Positions 26,349-35,566 of a stretch of 61,861 nucleotides of DNA are shown piece by piece (the stretch's first letter is position 1; the number at the start of each line of letters is the position of its first letter). Source of the DNA: Acidobacteriota bacterium (GTDB lineage Bacteria; Acidobacteriota; Terriglobia; Bryobacterales; UBA6623). The stretch covers positions 1 through 61,861 of the forward strand of contig JAQCLD010000011.1 in assembly GCA_027592785.1 (NCBI GenBank), written 5' to 3'. The notes beneath the pieces are model-generated. The model was not told the DNA's origin. It saw only the letters and a program-made list of their open reading frames with translations, and did no database searches. A program made the position numbers and the translations under genes.

Positions 26349-27754
26349 CGCGCCATCACTTCGCGGAAGCCGACGTAGGGATCCCACTGCGGACCCTTGC
26401 GGTTCGCCGGAATTTCATCCAGTGCGGCCTGCAGTTTTGCCCGCGCCGACTCGGCTTCGGGAGGTCCTGAGCCCGCGGCGATTGGATGTTCTTCCAATAC
26501 GTCGGCGGGTACGTCGTACAGCCGCCCGTCTTCATAAAGTTTGAAGCGCTTGTCGCGAGCCCACAAATCCAAATGCGTAAAGGCTTCTTTCATCGCTCCT
26601 GGCCGCGGATCGTGCCAGCAGATGATGACGTCTTTGGTGTGGTCGCTTTCGCCGCGCGCAATCGGCAGCAGGCTGACGCCGTCCACTGGCTGACCCGCGG
26701 GAGCATGCGCGCCGCCGGCATCGAGGACGGTGGCATAGAGATCAGTCGAGTCGGCTAGTTCATCGACGACTCGGCCCGCAGGCACGTGCCCAGGCCAGTT
26801 AATCACCAGCGGAACGCGCGTGCCGGCGTCTGTCGGAGCGCCTTTGCCGCCGGGAATCGCTGTCTCCCCCAGCATCGAAGTGGTCGGCAGCGGCGAGCCG
26901 TTATCGCTGTAGTAGATGACCAACGTGTTCTCGCGCAGACCGAGTTCATCGAGCTTGTCGACGACTCGGCCGATGCAGTGGTCCATATACTCGACCATGT
27001 CGCCGAAGTACTTGTCGGGGTCGTTAGCCAGGCGGTCGCCTGCGGCCCAATCGGCGCTGTGCGGCGTCGGATTGAAGGGGTCATGGGTGAGCGCCATCGG
27101 GTAGTAGACAAAGAACGGCTCGTCCTTGTTCCGCTCCATGAAACCGTTGATGTAGTCGACGTAGAGGTCCGGGCCGTACTTGCCGTCGGTGTTGGGAACC
27201 GGATTGCCGTTCTCTTCGATGGTTGGGTTGGCGAAACGGGAACCTTTATCTTCGGTCTCGGCTGCGTGCCACAGGAACCACTCATCGAAGCCGGCCTGTT
27301 CGGGCTTCATGCCGAGGTCTCGGAACTCCGGCTCGAAAGTCGGCGGATTGTAGCTGTAGAACTGCCACTTGCCCGAGATGCAGGTCTTGTAACCCGCCTC
27401 TTTCAGCTGATGCCCGAAGGTGCGCTCATCGGGCCGCATGATTCCGAAGCCCAGCCAGTTGCGGTAGTTGTACTCGCCGGTCATCAACTGCAACCGAGTC
27501 GGCGTGCAGAGCGGCTGAGCGTACGCGTTGTTAAAACGCATTCCGGTCTGAGCCAACTCATCGATCCGAGGCGTAGCATAGGACGCGCCGCCGTAAGCGC
27601 CGATCGCCTCATAGCCGAGGTCGTCGGACATGATCAGCACGATGTTCGGCTTGCGACTCGTTGGGCTGGACTCTTCGCTGCTCCCGCAGCCCAGCCAAGA
27701 GGCGGCCAGCCCGGCTGCAGCGGCTTCAACGAATTGGCGGCGCGAGGGACTCAT
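26345..27754 (-). CDS. Secreted Cys-type sulfatase
   Basis: 469 residues. Twin-Arg-like start '[20 protein letters not shown]' gives either Tat export or a lipoprotein. Metal residues Asp44/Asp45 in 'MSDDLGY', formylglycine site Cys83 in 'LCTPTR', then 'SGKWQF' and 'YYSDNGSP' complete the S1 family site. Hydrolyses sulfate esters, probably on glycans. A sulfatase-maturing enzyme is not in the window. Sits downstream of the inositol-phosphate synthase terminator. Confidence 0.93.
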   Translation of the reverse strand: MSPSRRQFVEAAAAGLAASWLGCGSSEESSPTSRKPNIVLIMSDDLGYEAIGAYGGASYATPRIDELAQTGMRFNNAYAQPLCTPTRLQLMTGEYNYRNWLGFGIMRPDERTFGHQLKEAGYKTCISGKWQFYSYNPPTFEPEFRDLGMKPEQAGFDEWFLWHAAETEDKGSRFANPTIEENGNPVPNTDGKYGPDLYVDYINGFMERNKDEPFFVYYPMALTHDPFNPTPHSADWAAGDRLANDPDKYFGDMVEYMDHCIGRVVDKLDELGLRENTLVIYYSDNGSPLPTTSMLGETAIPGGKGAPTDAGTRVPLVINWPGHVPAGRVVDELADSTDLYATVLDAGGAHAPAGQPVDGVSLLPIARGESDHTKDVIICWHDPRPGAMKEAFTHLDLWARDKRFKLYEDGRLYDVPADVLEEHPIAAGSGPPEAESARAKLQAALDEIPANRKGPQWDPYVGFREVMAR

Positions 27755-27769
27755 GGTCCCCGATTCTAA

Positions 27770-27798
27770 CGAAAAGCGGCTCCTGCTGGGGAGCCGCT
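27770..27798 (-). terminator. Rho-independent terminator after inositol-phosphate synthase gene
   Basis: On the minus strand AGCGGCTCC, loop of six, GGAGCCGCT, directly followed by TTTTCGTT. Nine perfect base pairs plus a T-run make a good intrinsic terminator. It lies between the stop of the inositol-phosphate synthase gene (27821) and the start of the sulfatase gene (27754), so the two are probably separate transcripts. Confidence 0.8.
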
Positions 27799-27820
27799 GA
27801 ACTCAGGCGCTTGGTGCTGT

Positions 27821-29140
27821 CTAGTCGTAGTATTCCAAGCCGAGGTGGGTGATTAGGTCCGAGCCTTTCATCCAACGCAGCGTGTTCTTGAGCTTCATCA
27901 GCTGGATGAACAGGTCGTGCTCGGGGTAGAGGCCCTTGGCCGACATGGGCGCCTTGAAGTAGAACGACAGCCATTCTTGGATGCCCGACATATTGGCGCG
28001 CTGGGCCAAGTCCATGAACAGGGCCAAGTCGAGAGCCAACGGCGCCGCCAGGATCGAGTCGCGGCACAGGAAGTTGATCTTCAACTGCATCGGGTAGCCC
28101 AACCAGCCGAAGATGTCGATGTTGTCCCAGCCTTCTTTGTTGTCGCCGCGCGGCGGGTAATACTCGATGCGGACCTTGTGATAGTAGTTGCCGTAGAGCT
28201 CAGGGTAGTGCTCGGGCTGGAAGATGATGTTCAACGCCGAGAGCTTCGAGTCTTCCTTCGTCTTGAAGTTGTCCGGCTCGTCCAGCACTTCGCCGTCGCG
28301 GTTGCCGAGGATGTTGCCTGAGAACCAACCCGAGACGCCCAACATGCGCGACTTGAGACCAGGCGCGATCAGCGTCTTCATGAAGGTCTGGCCGGACTTG
28401 TAGTCCTTGCCCGCGATCGGCACGTTGTTCTTCTTGGCCAGTTCTTGGATGGCCTCCAAGTCGACAGTCAGGTTCGGGGCGCCGTTGGCGAACGGCACGC
28501 CGCACTTGACGGCGGCATAGGCATAGATCTGGCTGGGGGCGATATTCGGGTCGCTGTCTTCGAGACCTTTCTCAAAAGCCGCCAACGAAGCATGCACCTC
28601 GGTCGGCTTGAGGAAGATTTCCGTCGAGGCGCACCAGACCATCACGCAGCGGCTCAGGCCGTGCTCTTTTTTGAAGTTCTCGATGTCGGCCATGAGTTGC
28701 TTGGCCAGGTCCATCTTCGAGGAGCCGGTCTTCACGTTCGGTCCGTCGATACGCTTGGCGAAGCGCTTCTCGAAGACGGCCTTCATCGGCTTGATCTTCT
28801 CTAGCTGCGGCTTGACCTGATCCATCAACGTCGGCTCGAGGACCGCGGCGTTGCTGGCCGATTCGTAGCAGTTGTCTTCGTAGATATCCCAGCCGCCGAA
28901 GACCAGATCATCCAGACCGGCCAGAGGCACGAAGTCCTTGATTGCCGGGTTGTTGTTGTCCGTTCGTTTGCCGAGACGGATATGCCCCATCTGCGTGAGT
29001 GAGCCGATCGGAGAGCTCTTGCCCTGCTTGATGAGTTCCACGCCGGCAATAAGTGTGGTGGCCACTGCGCCGAGTCCGGGCAACAGGACGCCGAGTTTTC
29101 CCTCGGCAGGCGCAATCTTAGGCGTTTCGCGGACGGACAT
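27821..29140 (-). CDS. ino1: Inositol-3-phosphate synthase
   Basis: 439 residues. Converts glucose-6-phosphate to myo-inositol-3-phosphate with NAD. Rossmann loop 'LLPGLGAVATT', 'GGWDIYEDNCYESA', 'NGAPNLTVDLEAIQELA', 'IAGKDYKSGQTFMKTLIAPGLK' and 'LGNRDGEVLDEPDNFKTKEDSK' are the invariant blocks, with active-site lysines in the last two. Feeds inositol lipids or compatible solutes. Followed by a strong terminator. Confidence 0.96.
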   Translation of the reverse strand: MSVRETPKIAPAEGKLGVLLPGLGAVATTLIAGVELIKQGKSSPIGSLTQMGHIRLGKRTDNNNPAIKDFVPLAGLDDLVFGGWDIYEDNCYESASNAAVLEPTLMDQVKPQLEKIKPMKAVFEKRFAKRIDGPNVKTGSSKMDLAKQLMADIENFKKEHGLSRCVMVWCASTEIFLKPTEVHASLAAFEKGLEDSDPNIAPSQIYAYAAVKCGVPFANGAPNLTVDLEAIQELAKKNNVPIAGKDYKSGQTFMKTLIAPGLKSRMLGVSGWFSGNILGNRDGEVLDEPDNFKTKEDSKLSALNIIFQPEHYPELYGNYYHKVRIEYYPPRGDNKEGWDNIDIFGWLGYPMQLKINFLCRDSILAAPLALDLALFMDLAQRANMSGIQEWLSFYFKAPMSAKGLYPEHDLFIQLMKLKNTLRWMKGSDLITHLGLEYYD

Positions 29141-29212
29141 GTAGATGCTTCTCCTCGTGGAGCTACGGTCTCAATGCTCAGTTACGAGTCTTGCCGGGCT
29201 CCGGCAGGCTAT

Positions 29213-30739
29213 TCACAGGCGAATGAGGGTTCGTTCCAGTTCTGACTCGAAATCCGCGACCGCCTGGGCCGTCGCAGAAGAGTCCCATTGTAACGGACCG
29301 GCAACAGTCTCCGCGATGGCTTGGGGCCAATCTGAATCGTAGTCGGCCTCATAGGCCAAACCGGTGCGGCGTAGCAGGATATCCCCCAGGGTCCGCGCTT
29401 TCTCGCGTTGCACGCTGTAGAGGACTTCGGCGACCGTTGCCGGCGCTCCTGGCGCGGCGGGCTTCATCATCGTATCCGGGTCTTGCTCGATCAACAGATC
29501 GATCTCGCGAGCGCGACCACCATAGAGTTCCGCCAGGCGGTCGTCGGCCGTGTAGCTGCGGCCCGGCGCTATCGCCAGCGGCCCTGGGTTAGGGATTCCC
29601 AACTTCGTCGCGGCTGCCGTCATCGTCTCAGCGGCAAATGAGCGAGCTGTCGTCAGCTTGCCGCCCACCATGGAAAGCAATCCGGGAATCCCTTCCTCCG
29701 CTTCATGGTCGTAGACCCCGTGACCTCGCGAGGCCTTGTTCATGTTGCTGGAGTTCGCGCGCACCAGAGGGCGCGAGCCGGCGTAGGCGTAACATAGGTC
29801 CTCCCGCTTCAAGGTCGTGTGCGGGAACAGCTGATCGAACTCGCTCAGCAGGTAGTCGATCTCGGGTTCGGTCGGCATCACGCGATCCGGGTCCCCGTCG
29901 TAAGGCGTCTCGGTGGTGCCGATGAGATAGAGCCGTCGCCAGGGAACGATGAAGAAGGGCCTCTTGTCGGAGCGCGCCTCATGATAAACGGCATTCTGCG
30001 GCGCGCCAGGAAACGGCCGGGCGATGATGTGCGCGCCGTTGAGGCGCGATAGCACGGGGTGCGACTTGTTTTCAGGCGACAACAGCGTGCGAACTTCGTC
30101 GACCCAAGCGCCTGCAGCGTTGACGACTAATTTGCCGCGAAATTCTTCGTCGCCGCACTTGACTCCCACTACACGCGAACCCTCGCGCAGAAATCCGGTG
30201 ACTGGCGTGTGGTTGCGGACCGTTCCGCCGGCCGTCTCCGTCCGCAGGGCCATCTCGACGCAGAGCTTTTCGGGGTAGGTGGCCTGGCAATCGAAGTAAC
30301 GGAAGGCAGCCTTCAGGTTCTTCCTGTCCAATCCCGGCTCTAGATGCTCAACCTCGCCGGCGGAGATGCGTTGGCAGGTCCCCAGTTCGGCGTCTCGCGA
30401 AAGCATCCCGTAGAGTTTGAGCCCGGTATAGATATACCAAGCCGGCCGCGAGTCCTCTTTGTAGACGGGGATGACGAACGGCTGCGGATCGACGATCCCG
30501 GGGAACTCCTCCAGCCAGGCGCGGCGGTCATGAAGGGATTCTTTGACCACCCCGAATTGAAAACTCTCAAGATAACGGAGGCCGCCGTGGATCAGCCGCG
30601 TGGAGCGCGACGTGACCCCGGCGCCGAAATCGTCCTTTTCGAGCAGGGCGACGCGGAAGCCTTGTTCGGCCGCCTGTCTGGCGAGCGAACAGCCGTTAAT
30701 GCCGCCGCCGATGATGATAATGTCGTAGAGGTCACTCAC
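29213..30739 (-). CDS. glpD: Glycerol-3-phosphate dehydrogenase (FAD)
   Basis: 508 residues from GTG 30739. FAD loop 'IIIIGGGINGCSLARQAAEQ', 'TSSRSTRLIHGGLRYLE'-type block, 'GAWVDEVR', and the GlpD C-terminal domain. Membrane-associated oxidation of sn-glycerol-3-phosphate to dihydroxyacetone phosphate, passing electrons to quinone. The frame is open 41 codons upstream but those lie over the divergent gene. Only 10 bases separate the two divergent starts, so each promoter must sit within the other gene. Confidence 0.94.
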   Translation of the reverse strand: MSDLYDIIIIGGGINGCSLARQAAEQGFRVALLEKDDFGAGVTSRSTRLIHGGLRYLESFQFGVVKESLHDRRAWLEEFPGIVDPQPFVIPVYKEDSRPAWYIYTGLKLYGMLSRDAELGTCQRISAGEVEHLEPGLDRKNLKAAFRYFDCQATYPEKLCVEMALRTETAGGTVRNHTPVTGFLREGSRVVGVKCGDEEFRGKLVVNAAGAWVDEVRTLLSPENKSHPVLSRLNGAHIIARPFPGAPQNAVYHEARSDKRPFFIVPWRRLYLIGTTETPYDGDPDRVMPTEPEIDYLLSEFDQLFPHTTLKREDLCYAYAGSRPLVRANSSNMNKASRGHGVYDHEAEEGIPGLLSMVGGKLTTARSFAAETMTAAATKLGIPNPGPLAIAPGRSYTADDRLAELYGGRAREIDLLIEQDPDTMMKPAAPGAPATVAEVLYSVQREKARTLGDILLRRTGLAYEADYDSDWPQAIAETVAGPLQWDSSATAQAVADFESELERTLIRL

Positions 30740-30749
30740 AGGTCGTAAC

Positions 30750-32321
30750 TTGGCGGGCAATACCCAGACGTTCCAGCTTACCCGGGCGGGCGGCATCTTC
30801 GCATGGCTGTTCGCGTTTGCCGTGGTGTGTCCCGCGGTTTCGGCCCAGGCGCCGCGGCTCACGATCTGGATCGTCGCCGATCAATTTCGCGCCGATTATT
30901 TGCAACGGTACGCGCTGGATTTCGGCCCGGACGGTTTCCGCCGGATGCAAAACGAGGGTGCGGCATTTCATCGGATGCGCTTCGACTACACCGAGACATT
31001 CACCTCTTCGGGGGCCGCGACGCTGGCGACTGGGGCCTATCCCGAGACGCATGGGATCGTTGCGGACTCCTGGTATGACAGGCGTTCGGGCGAAGTAGTC
31101 CAGGCCATCGGCGAGCGCCAGTTACCCACACCAACGTCACTGAGCGGCTCCAGCCTAGCCGATGAACTCAATTTGGCGACTAGCGGGCAGTCGCGAATCG
31201 TGTCGATTGCGGACGATCCCCGATTAGCGGTTTTGCTTGCTGGGCATCGACCGTTGGCTTGCCTTTGGCGCGGCGAGCAGGGCGAGATTAGAACGTCCTC
31301 CTACTACGCTCCCTTGCCCCAATGGGCGACGGACTACGATGCGCGAAACCGGGTCAACGGCGCCCGGCGCGAATGGCGGGCCCTGCGTGCCGCGGACGAT
31401 GCGCCGCCGCTGAGAGTCCTGGAAGGCGAACGGTATGTACGCCAGTACCTAGCGTCCCCGTTTGCCGTGGAAGACGTGTTTAGCCTGGCTCGCGCGGCCA
31501 TTGAGGGTGAACAGATGGGCCAGGACGATGTTCCCGACCTGCTGATTCTGGGCCTCGGCGCGCCCGGGCTGCTCAGCCTCGAAACGGGCGCCTACTCGCC
31601 GCTCATGCGCGACCTAGCGGTGAAGATCGACAGCGACATCGCTGCGCTCTTCGCCTGGCTCGACGAACGCTATTTGTTGGACGATACGGCCGTGGTCTTT
31701 ACGGCGACGCACGGCGTGCCACCGCGGAAAACCGATGTGGCACGCGCCAATCTGCCGGGAGGCGCAGTCGACGGAGAACGGTTGGCGCAGGGCGTCGGTC
31801 AGGCTTTGGGCGATTTCCCTGGAATTCGCGTCGAGAAGTACGTCTTCCCGTTCCTCTCTTTCAACGACGCGTTTAGCTCGTTATCGACGGACCAAAGGGT
31901 GAGCGTTGTCCGAGCTGCGGGCGCGGCGGCGTTAGAGTTCCCTGGAGTCCAAGCGTTCTACGATCCGGAGGCCTCTTCGGCGCTGGGAGAAGCCTATCGA
32001 CGAATGAGCAACGGCTTTTACGCCGGGCGCTCGGGGGACATGATGCTCTCCTACGCGCCCTTTTACGTCGAGTATTACGGGGGCGGCAGCGGCACGAGTT
32101 CCGGGTCGGGGCACTCCTACGACACGGATGTGCCTCTGCTGCTGTTAGGGTCTTGGTTTCGGACTGTCGAGAACGACCAGATTGTAGACGCGGCGTCGTT
32201 GGCGCCGACCTTGGCGCGACTGCTCGGTACGGCGATGCCGAGCGGAGCGTCCCAGCGAGTGCTGACGGAGTCGCTGGCTGCATCGGAACGGACGCCCGCC
32301 GGGCCCCCTGCGCCCGAGTAA
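30750..32321 (+). CDS. Secreted alkaline-phosphatase-superfamily protein lacking metal ligands
   Basis: 523 residues from a TTG start; signal peptide 'WLFAFAVVCPAVSAQ'. Resembles PafA/nucleotide-pyrophosphatase enzymes: metal Asp44 in 'IVADQF', nucleophile Thr85 in 'FTSSGAATLATGAYPETHGIV', and a C-terminal 'GSGHSYDTDVPLLLLG' His. But the Asp-x3-His pair of one zinc site is missing ('LILGLGAPGLL') and the 'ADHG' motif reads 'ATHG'. Two-metal catalysis as known is doubtful. Upstream of and 4 bp from pyrD, on the same strand. Confidence 0.82.
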   Translation: MAGNTQTFQLTRAGGIFAWLFAFAVVCPAVSAQAPRLTIWIVADQFRADYLQRYALDFGPDGFRRMQNEGAAFHRMRFDYTETFTSSGAATLATGAYPETHGIVADSWYDRRSGEVVQAIGERQLPTPTSLSGSSLADELNLATSGQSRIVSIADDPRLAVLLAGHRPLACLWRGEQGEIRTSSYYAPLPQWATDYDARNRVNGARREWRALRAADDAPPLRVLEGERYVRQYLASPFAVEDVFSLARAAIEGEQMGQDDVPDLLILGLGAPGLLSLETGAYSPLMRDLAVKIDSDIAALFAWLDERYLLDDTAVVFTATHGVPPRKTDVARANLPGGAVDGERLAQGVGQALGDFPGIRVEKYVFPFLSFNDAFSSLSTDQRVSVVRAAGAAALEFPGVQAFYDPEASSALGEAYRRMSNGFYAGRSGDMMLSYAPFYVEYYGGGSGTSSGSGHSYDTDVPLLLLGSWFRTVENDQIVDAASLAPTLARLLGTAMPSGASQRVLTESLAASERTPAGPPAPE

Positions 32322-32325
32322 ACAG

Positions 32326-33243
32326 GTGGCAGATCTCACGACACAGCTTTGTGGACTCACGCTGAAGAACCCCGTTCTCGCGTCGAGCGGGACGTTTGGG
32401 TACGGTCTGGAACTCGACTCGATACTGGACCTGAACGCCTTGGGCGGCTTCGTCGTGAAGGGCCTTTCTCGCGAGCCGATTGCCGGTAACAAAGCGCCCC
32501 GAGTCACCGAAACCGCTTCGGGCATGCTTAACTCTATTGGGCTGCAAAATGTCGGCGTCCAGGCCTTTGTCCGGGAAAAGCTGCCAAAACTTGCCAAGCT
32601 CGACACGGCGGTATTCGCGAATGTCTTCGGCTACGAGCCCGACGATTACGTGGAAGTGCTGCGCGTTTTGGAAGATGCCGAGGGGCTGGCGGGCTATGAG
32701 CTCAATGTATCCTGCCCCAATACGAAGCATGGCGGCATGCAGTTTGGGGCCGATCCGCGGTTGCTGGGCGAGGTCGTGGGGCTGGCCAGGCGAGTGGTGT
32801 CGAAACGCCCCTTGATCGTCAAGCTATCGCCTAACGTCACCGACATCGCGCTGATGGCCAAGGCCGCGGAAGAAGCCGGGGCGGATGCCGTCTCGCTCAT
32901 CAACACGGTGCAAGCCATGGCGGTGGATGCGCGGACGCGGAAGCCCAAGATCGGCGCCGGAATGGCCGGATTGTCCGGGCCCGCGGTAAAACCGATTGCC
33001 TTGCGAATGGTCTATCAAGCGGCCCAGGCCGTCAGAGTTCCCGTGATCGGCATGGGCGGCGTTGCCACCGGCGAAGATGTTGCGGAGTTCTTGTTGTGCG
33101 GGGCCGCGGCAGTGCAAGTCGGCACGGCTTCGTTCTGGGATCCCAAGAGCCCGGTGCGCATCGCGGGCGAGTTGAATCGCTTCTTGGATGAACAGGGCGT
33201 GCGCGCGTCTGGCGATCTCGTGGACCGTTTAGAGATGCCCTAG
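32326..33243 (+). CDS. pyrD: Dihydroorotate dehydrogenase, class 1B catalytic subunit
   Basis: 305 residues from GTG. 'NPVLASSGTFGYG', catalytic Cys in 'YELNVSCPNTKHGG', 'KLSPNVTDI', 'GGVATGEDVAEFLLCGA' (FMN phosphate site). Makes orotate in pyrimidine synthesis; class 1B enzymes normally work with the FeS/FAD subunit PyrK, which is not encoded here. Stop codon overlaps the stop of the convergent zinc-ribbon membrane protein gene. Confidence 0.95.
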   Translation: MADLTTQLCGLTLKNPVLASSGTFGYGLELDSILDLNALGGFVVKGLSREPIAGNKAPRVTETASGMLNSIGLQNVGVQAFVREKLPKLAKLDTAVFANVFGYEPDDYVEVLRVLEDAEGLAGYELNVSCPNTKHGGMQFGADPRLLGEVVGLARRVVSKRPLIVKLSPNVTDIALMAKAAEEAGADAVSLINTVQAMAVDARTRKPKIGAGMAGLSGPAVKPIALRMVYQAAQAVRVPVIGMGGVATGEDVAEFLLCGAAAVQVGTASFWDPKSPVRIAGELNRFLDEQGVRASGDLVDRLEMP

Positions 33244-34022
33244 GCTTGCTCGGCCGGCGTCAGCTCGACCTGGCCAATGAGCCAGGCGTAGAACCAGCGG
33301 ATCGCCCAAGGCATCCCCAGCAGGGTCGCGCACCACAGCACCCTGACGATCGTGCGCCAGAGCATCTGATGCCCAGCGCCGAGGAACCGCAACTTACCTC
33401 CGGCGTCTTCCACGTTGTCGGCGATCCAGTTGTAGAGGCCGACGGCAGCCCAGGCCCAGCCGATAATCGTCAAAATCGAAACGTAGAACAGAATATTCCA
33501 CCCCAAGAAGCCCCACACCGAACCGACGAAGCGCCACCGCTTTCCTCCCCGTTCAAGGTGGTCGATTGCCCATCGCAAGAAGAACCATCCCACGAACAAC
33601 AACGCCAAGTTGATCAAAATGTCGGGCAGTATGAGCCAAGCCAAGTCCGGGTCATCTTCACGCACCACGCCCAGGATTGAGGAAATGATGATCATCAAGA
33701 CATAGGCCGTCACGATCGCCCAGACGTTCTTCGCTTCGCCGTGGAAGTCGAATGATTGGCGATCGCTGGCGCGGACTTCTCCCGCTAGCCACCGCGTGTA
33801 CCAGCAAATCGTCCACGGCAACGGAACCAGGAAGACTCCGGAGAGGCCCAGCAGCAGACTCCTGCCAAACAAGCCCAAAGCGCTTGCCTCCAACGTGAAC
33901 CGGATCGGGGGCTCCAGTATGCCGACGGCGACCGCGGTCCCGCCGGGGGCGACAGGCGCGCCGCACTGATGGCAGAAAGTGGCCGAAGTTTGGACGGCCG
34001 CGCCGCAGGTCGTACAATTCAT
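33240..34022 (-). CDS. Zinc-ribbon membrane protein (possibly DUF898-like)
   Basis: 260 residues. N-terminal zinc ribbon 'CTTCGAAVQTSATFCHQCG' (CxxC...CxxC), a Gly/Pro-rich linker, then six or so membrane segments. Two halves each contain a Trp-rich 'WYTRWLAGEV' / 'WFYAWLIGQVEL' motif preceded by 'FDFHGEA' / 'LRFLGAG', which fits the duplicated layout of YjgN/DUF898 proteins. Function unknown. The family call is tentative. Confidence 0.75.
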   Translation of the reverse strand: MNCTTCGAAVQTSATFCHQCGAPVAPGGTAVAVGILEPPIRFTLEASALGLFGRSLLLGLSGVFLVPLPWTICWYTRWLAGEVRASDRQSFDFHGEAKNVWAIVTAYVLMIIISSILGVVREDDPDLAWLILPDILINLALLFVGWFFLRWAIDHLERGGKRWRFVGSVWGFLGWNILFYVSILTIIGWAWAAVGLYNWIADNVEDAGGKLRFLGAGHQMLWRTIVRVLWCATLLGMPWAIRWFYAWLIGQVELTPAEQA

Positions 34023-34114
34023 CGTATTTTCCTCAGAGTGACCTTTTCAACTCGCAGACGATAGCAGTAAGGCCGATCCGATTGCCACTGGCCCCCAGCG
34101 CATATAATGTCGGC

Positions 34115-34420
34115 TTGATAGACGTAATTGCCTCGATAACAGTTAAGCCCGGCTGCCGTGAGAAGCTGCTGGAGCGGTTCCATGCCAATGTCCCGCATGT
34201 GTTGGCGGAGGATGGCTGTATTCACTACTATCCGACCGTCGATGCCGACTCGGGACTGCCTCCGCAGCAGATGGATGAGAACGTGGTGACGGTCGTTGAG
34301 CAATGGGCCAGCCTAAATCACTTGCACGCGCACATTAAGGCCCCGCATATGCTGACCTATCGCGAGGACGTCAAGGACTGGATCGAAGGCGTCAGCCTGA
34401 AGGTCCTGAAGAAAGCTTGA
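34115..34420 (+). CDS. Antibiotic biosynthesis monooxygenase (ABM) domain protein
   Basis: About 101 residues from TTG 34115, reading 'MIDVIASITVKPGCREKLLERF', the usual ABM opening, then 'EDGCIHYYPTVDAD', 'VVTVVEQWASLNHLHAHIKAPHM'. Small ferredoxin-like barrel; relatives (YgiN type) act as quinol or heme-degrading monooxygenases or are of unknown role. An earlier TTG at 34082 exists, but family length supports the later one. Ten bases upstream of the enolase-superfamily gene. Confidence 0.82.
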   Translation: MIDVIASITVKPGCREKLLERFHANVPHVLAEDGCIHYYPTVDADSGLPPQQMDENVVTVVEQWASLNHLHAHIKAPHMLTYREDVKDWIEGVSLKVLKKA

Positions 34421-34429
34421 GTCGTCGCT

Positions 34430-35560
34430 ATGGCCGTTCTGACGCGATTTGAACTTCTGCCCGTTCGGGCGACTAGCCGTACCGTTTGGCTCTTTGTCCG
34501 GTTGTGGACCGATGATGGCCTCAGCGGCCTCGGCGAGGCGTCGGATGCGTTTGGTTTCGCAGGCACTTCGGCAGAACAGATCGAGCGGATGCGCGTCGAA
34601 CTGGCCGGTTTTTTTGAAGTCATCCGAGGCCGCTCGCCGCTCGATGTGGACTTCTACCGAGCGCAGGCGATGGACAAAGCGCGGGCCAACGGTTTGGTCG
34701 CCGCCACGGCCTTCAGCGCGATTGAGCAGGCGCTTTGGGATTTGTCCGGCAAGGTTCGCGGTGTACCGACGTATGAGTTGTTGGGCGGCGGCTTGCGGGA
34801 TCGTTTAGAAGTTTACGCCAACATCAATCGCGCCTCGTTGCCGCGTACGCCGGACGGATTTGCCGACACCGCTCGAAGAGCAGCGGCTGAAGGGTTTGAG
34901 GCCGTGAAGCTGGCGCCATTCGACGGTTTCCCGAAGCCGGGTTCGCCGGCCGCCGAGATCCAAGCAGCGGTGGATCTGGGCATCCGTTCGCTGGCGGCGG
35001 TTCGTGAGGCGGTCGGCAAAGATGTGGCCGTAATGGTCGATTGCCATAGCTTCTTCGATGTGGAGTTAGCGGCGGATGTTGCTAAGCGCGTAGAGCCTTT
35101 GGATCTGGCCTGGTACGAAGAGCCGGTGCCGCCCGAAGAGGTCGAGAAGACGAAGCAAATTGCCGACAGGATCTTGCAGCCGATTGCGGGCGGAGAACTG
35201 CTGTTTGGCGTTGAGGGGTTTGCGCCTCTGTGCCGGTCCGGCGCGGTCGACGTCATCATGCCCGACGTCAAACATTGCGGCGGCCTGCTCGAGCTCGTGC
35301 GCATCGCTGAAATGGCGCATGCTAACCGTGTCGCCGTTGCGCCGCACAACCCCAGCGGACCGGTGTCGACGGCAGCGAGCGTAGCCGTCTCCGCCGCCAT
35401 CGGCAACTTCAAGTTGCTTGAGGTGCAGTGGGGCGAAGTCGATTGGCGTCCCGATACGTTAGTCCCGAGAGAGTTGTTTGTGGACGGATCAATCAACGTT
35501 CCCAAACGACCCGGCTTCGGAATCGAACTCAACGAAGCTGTGGTCGCTGCCCGTCGGTGA
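34430..35560 (+). CDS. Mandelate racemase/muconate lactonizing enzyme family protein
   Basis: 376 residues. Enolase-superfamily sugar-acid dehydratase or epimerase. Metal ligands are Asp in 'VMVDCHSFF', Glu in 'WYEEPVPPEE' and Glu in 'AGGELLFG'; a Lys in 'FEAVKLAPFD' and a His in 'VAPHNPSGP' are the likely bases, the pattern of galactonate- or mannonate-dehydratase-like groups. Substrate not assignable. Pairs with the ABM-domain gene. Confidence 0.9.
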   Translation: MAVLTRFELLPVRATSRTVWLFVRLWTDDGLSGLGEASDAFGFAGTSAEQIERMRVELAGFFEVIRGRSPLDVDFYRAQAMDKARANGLVAATAFSAIEQALWDLSGKVRGVPTYELLGGGLRDRLEVYANINRASLPRTPDGFADTARRAAAEGFEAVKLAPFDGFPKPGSPAAEIQAAVDLGIRSLAAVREAVGKDVAVMVDCHSFFDVELAADVAKRVEPLDLAWYEEPVPPEEVEKTKQIADRILQPIAGGELLFGVEGFAPLCRSGAVDVIMPDVKHCGGLLELVRIAEMAHANRVAVAPHNPSGPVSTAASVAVSAAIGNFKLLEVQWGEVDWRPDTLVPRELFVDGSINVPKRPGFGIELNEAVVAARR

Positions 35561-35566
35561 AGATCG

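Noticed and set aside
26786..27769. Long plus-strand open frame opposite the sulfatase
   Set aside because: Shadow of a well-supported gene; high-GC codon bias produces such frames.
32326..33243. PyrK partner for class 1B dihydroorotate dehydrogenase
   Set aside because: No FeS/FAD subunit gene is adjacent; neighbours are a phosphatase-like gene and a convergent membrane protein.
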